Shown here in pieces: positions 60,662 to 64,000 of a DNA stretch of 64,000 nucleotides. Origin of the DNA: Eremophila alpestris peregrina (Eukaryota > Chordata > Aves > Passeriformes > Alaudidae); the NCBI GenBank assembly GCA_009792885.1, contig WMCF01000321.1, positions 28,255-92,254 of the forward strand. Reading direction: 5' to 3'. Positions within the stretch are counted from its first letter, which is position 1; each line of letters starts with the position of its first letter. A program made the position numbers and the translations under genes. A model generated the notes under the pieces. The model was not told the DNA's origin. It made no database searches and worked only from the letters and a program-made list of their open reading frames with translations.

Positions 60662-63600
60662 CTGTGAAGAAAATGGGGGAATTTCGTCAGGGAGGGGGAA
60701 AGGAGCATCCTCAGGGTGGTTCCCAGAGCTCGGGTGGTGCCAGCCAGACTCAGATCCCCTTTTTTCCAGCAGGAATGAGGGCGGGGAGGGTGGGGAAGGG
60801 GAAAATCGGGAGGTTGGAGAGGCTCCCAGCCAGCCTGGAGCTGTGGAAGTGGAGCCCAGAGCATCCTCCCCCATCCTGGCTCTGGCAGGATGGAGCCGAG
60901 AACTGATCAAATAAAAACAAAGCTCAGGAAAAGCCCGGAGAGGAAGCTGTAACAACATTATCCCGGGCAGATGGAGCCCTGGCGCCGCCAGCTCCCGGGA
61001 AAAAAGCCTTTGGATGGGCAGGGAAAGGCTCGGCAGAGCCCTGGGCACGCTGGCTCCCGAGGGGGACAGGGAATCCCCCCCAGCCCTGCCAGGGACAACC
61101 TGGGAATCCCAGGAAAACATAGAACAGCCTTGGTTTTTTGGGAATAAACTGACCCAGCACGGCACAGCCTCAGTTTTTTTGGGAACAAACGGAGCAGGGG
61201 GCGCTGCCCTTCCCCGTGTGCTCCCAGGGGCTCGGGCAGGGAGTTTATCCTCACCCTCGGTGGCAGCTGAGCAATTCCAGATCCCGTTCCTGCTTCCCAT
61301 CAGGGCGGTGACAGCGCCGGAGCCGGCGGGACAAGGCCCAGGGGCAGGGCAGGGCACCGGGAAGGGTTTGGGGGAACCAAACACCTTTTTTCCCCCTTCC
61401 CCCCCCCGCCTTTTTTTTTTCCCCCCATTCCCCCCCACCTTTTCCCCCCTTTTTTCCCTTTCCCCCCCCTTTTTTTAGACACCCCCCCCCCCCCCCTTCA
61501 GAACCTCCTCGGCCGCTCCAGATGAGCTGGAGGTGAAAACCAAACTCTTGGAGAGTAACTGGACCCTGCCCCGGGTCAGCACTTTCTGCTCCTAAATTAA
61601 GGTCCCAGCTGTCCCCACGCTGTGGCGGCCCCGGAGTTTGGCTCCTCTGGCTGGGTCCCCCCTCTTTCAGGGGCTCCGATCCCGAAAGCTTCGGATTTCC
61701 CAACCCTTTTCCAAGGCAGGGAAAAGAGGAGGAAGCTCGGAGGGGGAATAAACGAGGCAGGGACAGAAAGTCCGGTTGTTGGAGCGCGCACACGGCGGGG
61801 ACACGGGGACAGCTCGGGGCACTCGGGATCCTCACAGCCGTGCTCACCCCACAGAGTTTTGGGGTGGAGGGGCCACAAAGATCGTTCAGTTCCAGTCCTT
61901 CCCCTATCCCAGGGACTCCAGGAGCGGGATCAGGCTCTGGGGGAGGCCCAGGAAGGACGGGAGGGACCCGGGGATGTCCCTGGAGCTGCCCAGAGCAGCG
62001 GCTCTGCCCTATGGGGTGGGGAGGGGCGGGGGGATGTCCTCCCATCACCCCGCTGCCGTTGCCATGGCCACGGCGCAGAGATGCCCGTTGCTACGGGCGA
62101 CGGAGCCGCGTCGGGAGCCGGGATCGGGCTGCGGCTGGAAGAGCCCAGGGCTCCTGGCGAGTGATGTCACGGGGCTCTGCTTAAAGGACAACCTCCTCCT
62201 CCTCCTCCTCCTCCCCACGGGCACGCTCGGGTCCCGCAGCGTTCCCCGCAGGAGGAGGGGAAGGAGCTGGAGCTGCCCCGCGGCGTCGGGAAACACCCGC
62301 GGCAAGGAGCGAACGCGGCTCCTCTCCCTTTTCCCAGCCTCCAGCGCAGCGGGGGATCCCTAAATCCACTCCCAGCTCCAGAAATCCCTAAATCCACAGC
62401 CAGGGATCCCCAAATCCGTGGCCAGGGATCCTTAAATCCACATCCAGGGAACCCTAAACCCAGTCCCATCCCCAGGATCCCCAAGCCCACCCCCCAGCCC
62501 CAGTCGCAGGACTGGGGAGCAGCCGGGAAGGGGCAGGGGGCTCTCGATGAGAGTTTGTGGCACAGGAATTTGATGTCCCGGGCGGTGCCACGGCACGACG
62601 CGTTCCCGAGGGACACAAAGAGCGGCTGGCACGGAGCAGCCCCGGGCGCGGCTTTCCCTGGGCCGGAGGGGATGAGGAGCCAGGACAGCTCCCGATCCCA
62701 GCCCTGCCTCGTCCTGAGCCTCCTGCCCCTGCCCAGGACTCTGGGGTGGCCCGAGGGACTCGGCCCCCTCTGTCCCCCGGGGCCAGGGATCCCTAAATCC
62801 ACCCCCAGGTCCAGCAGGAGGACATGGGGACAGCTGGGGATCCCCAAATCCACAGCCAGCTCCAGGGATCCCTAAATCGACTCCAAGGAATCCAGGGGCA
62901 GCCTCAGCTTTTTTGGGAATTCCATCCCAGGGAACGATTCCACCCAGCCCTGCCCCAGGCAGCTTTAAGAAAGCGAGAACCAGTACAAAGTGCCTGATGT
63001 CTGAGGCCACACGAGCCTGGGGACCCCGGGGCAGTGACTGTCACCCACCCCCGAGAGCTCTATGCCTCAGTGTCCCCACCCTGTGCCAAGCTCTGGACAA
63101 CATTTCCCAGAAAAAGGCGATTTTCCCACCAAAATATGAGCAGGTGTTATTTTTCCTTCCCCCCCAATCCCGGTTCCGTGTTCCGTGGCAGGGAGAGGAG
63201 CAGCGGGAGAGGCTCAGAGGACGCCCCGGTGCTGACACAGCAGAGCAGCCCCCGCCGAGCCGCTCTGCTCCCCGCGGGGGAAATAAAGAGCCTTTTGTTG
63301 CGGCTTTTCTCCACTCTGGAGCTGGCAGGGTTTGTATTCAGAGGAGGAAAAAGCAGAGCCTGCCCCCAGCTCGGTGTCCTCTGCCCCCAGACTCTACTGG
63401 GGGTCACTTCTGGGGACGTTTCCCCCTTCCAAGTCACCTCCACCCAGTGCCGGGGATGGGGAAATTCGATCCTGGCAATGCAGGGTGGGGAAAAGTTGCT
63501 TAAATGGCTGAAAGGGCCCCAGGAATTCTTCATTTCCAGCTTTTACACCCTCCCCAGGGCTGCTCTGAACCTCTCCCCTGCAGCCCTGCTTCCCTGAGCA

Positions 63601-64000
63601 CATTACCCGACATTCTTTTCCCAGCAGAGGACTCAGGAATGTCCCAAAAACCAGGACAACACTGGGACAAACCCTTCCCTCCTGTCCGGGCCAAAAATTG
63701 AGTTTTTCCCTCTGCAGAGTAAAGCTTTGGGAACAGAGGGGACACCTGACCACCCCCAAATCCGACTTTTCCATCCAGAGAGGATTTTCCTCACTTCCAG
63801 TTCATTTCAGGGACTTCCAGCCCCTGGCGGGGGCGGGGGCGGGGGGGGGAGGTTTGAGGGGTCATAGCAATTCAAGGTGTGCCCCAATCCAGGTGAGCTC
63901 CTGGAGTTTCCTGCCCCAGGGGAAGGACAGAGCTCCAGGGACTTCTCCCGACTTTTTTTTTTTTTTTTTTTTCCGCTCCTTTTCCAGGCTCGGGTGCCCT
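60662..64000. other. GC-rich upstream region of CERS1, no exon recognised
   Basis: Should contain the CERS1 first exon and promoter, but I could not identify them. It holds a pyrimidine tract (61383-61498), a degenerate ccagggatccctaaatccac repeat (62345-62460 and 62780-62885), a CpG-rich core (61970-62350) with RFX-like half-sites at 62058-62071 and 62087-62101, and a poly-T at 63954-63972. Confidence 0.45.
61383..61498. repeat. C/T homopolymer tract
   Basis: Alternating long runs of C and T, including a run of about 17 C at 61482-61497; prone to assembly collapse. Confidence 0.9.

Overview
The window is vertebrate nuclear DNA from a bird, most likely from a small gene-dense, GC-rich chromosome. 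The evidence is spliced GT-AG genes with short introns, CpG-rich first exons, many 3'-truncated CR1-type LINE fragments, and protein sequences that match vertebrate families almost residue by residue. A songbird is plausible but I cannot prove it. The assembly has three N gaps (14894-15445, 27922-28485, 42415-42926) and single Ns at 8603 and 23021.

Layout. (1) 1-3901, plus strand: 3' part of the C19orf44 (DUF4614) homologue. (2) 6089-22722, minus strand: complete or near-complete CHERP, an SR-related splicing factor, tail-to-tail with C19orf44; its introns carry many private tandem repeats. (3) 22723-29299: promoter of CHERP, repeat-rich intergenic DNA, an N gap, then the UPF1 promoter. (4) 29300-48839, plus strand: all 23 coding exons of UPF1 (about 1117 residues), followed by a probable 3'-UTR intron and a long 3' UTR with poly(A) signals near 51500. 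(5) 53339-55253, minus strand: two-exon GDF1/Vg1 (TGF-beta ligand). (6) 56977-60661, minus strand: six exons of CERS1 (ceramide synthase 1), directly upstream of GDF1 as in the mammalian CERS1-GDF1 bicistronic locus. The first coding exon of CERS1 was not found. 60662-64000 otherwise holds repeats and GC-rich DNA.

CHERP and UPF1 both act on mRNA (splicing and nonsense-mediated decay) and are divergent neighbours about 6.6 kb apart. The strongest unusual signals are: a 600-base stretch in a CHERP intron with almost no G and no GG dinucleotide, which looks like a G-to-A hyperedited retroviral fragment; four ATTGG-12 bases-TCACTCAG modules in the UPF1 promoter; a U12-type intron in UPF1; and several tandem duplications that begin inside an exon and carry copies of its splice site into the intron.
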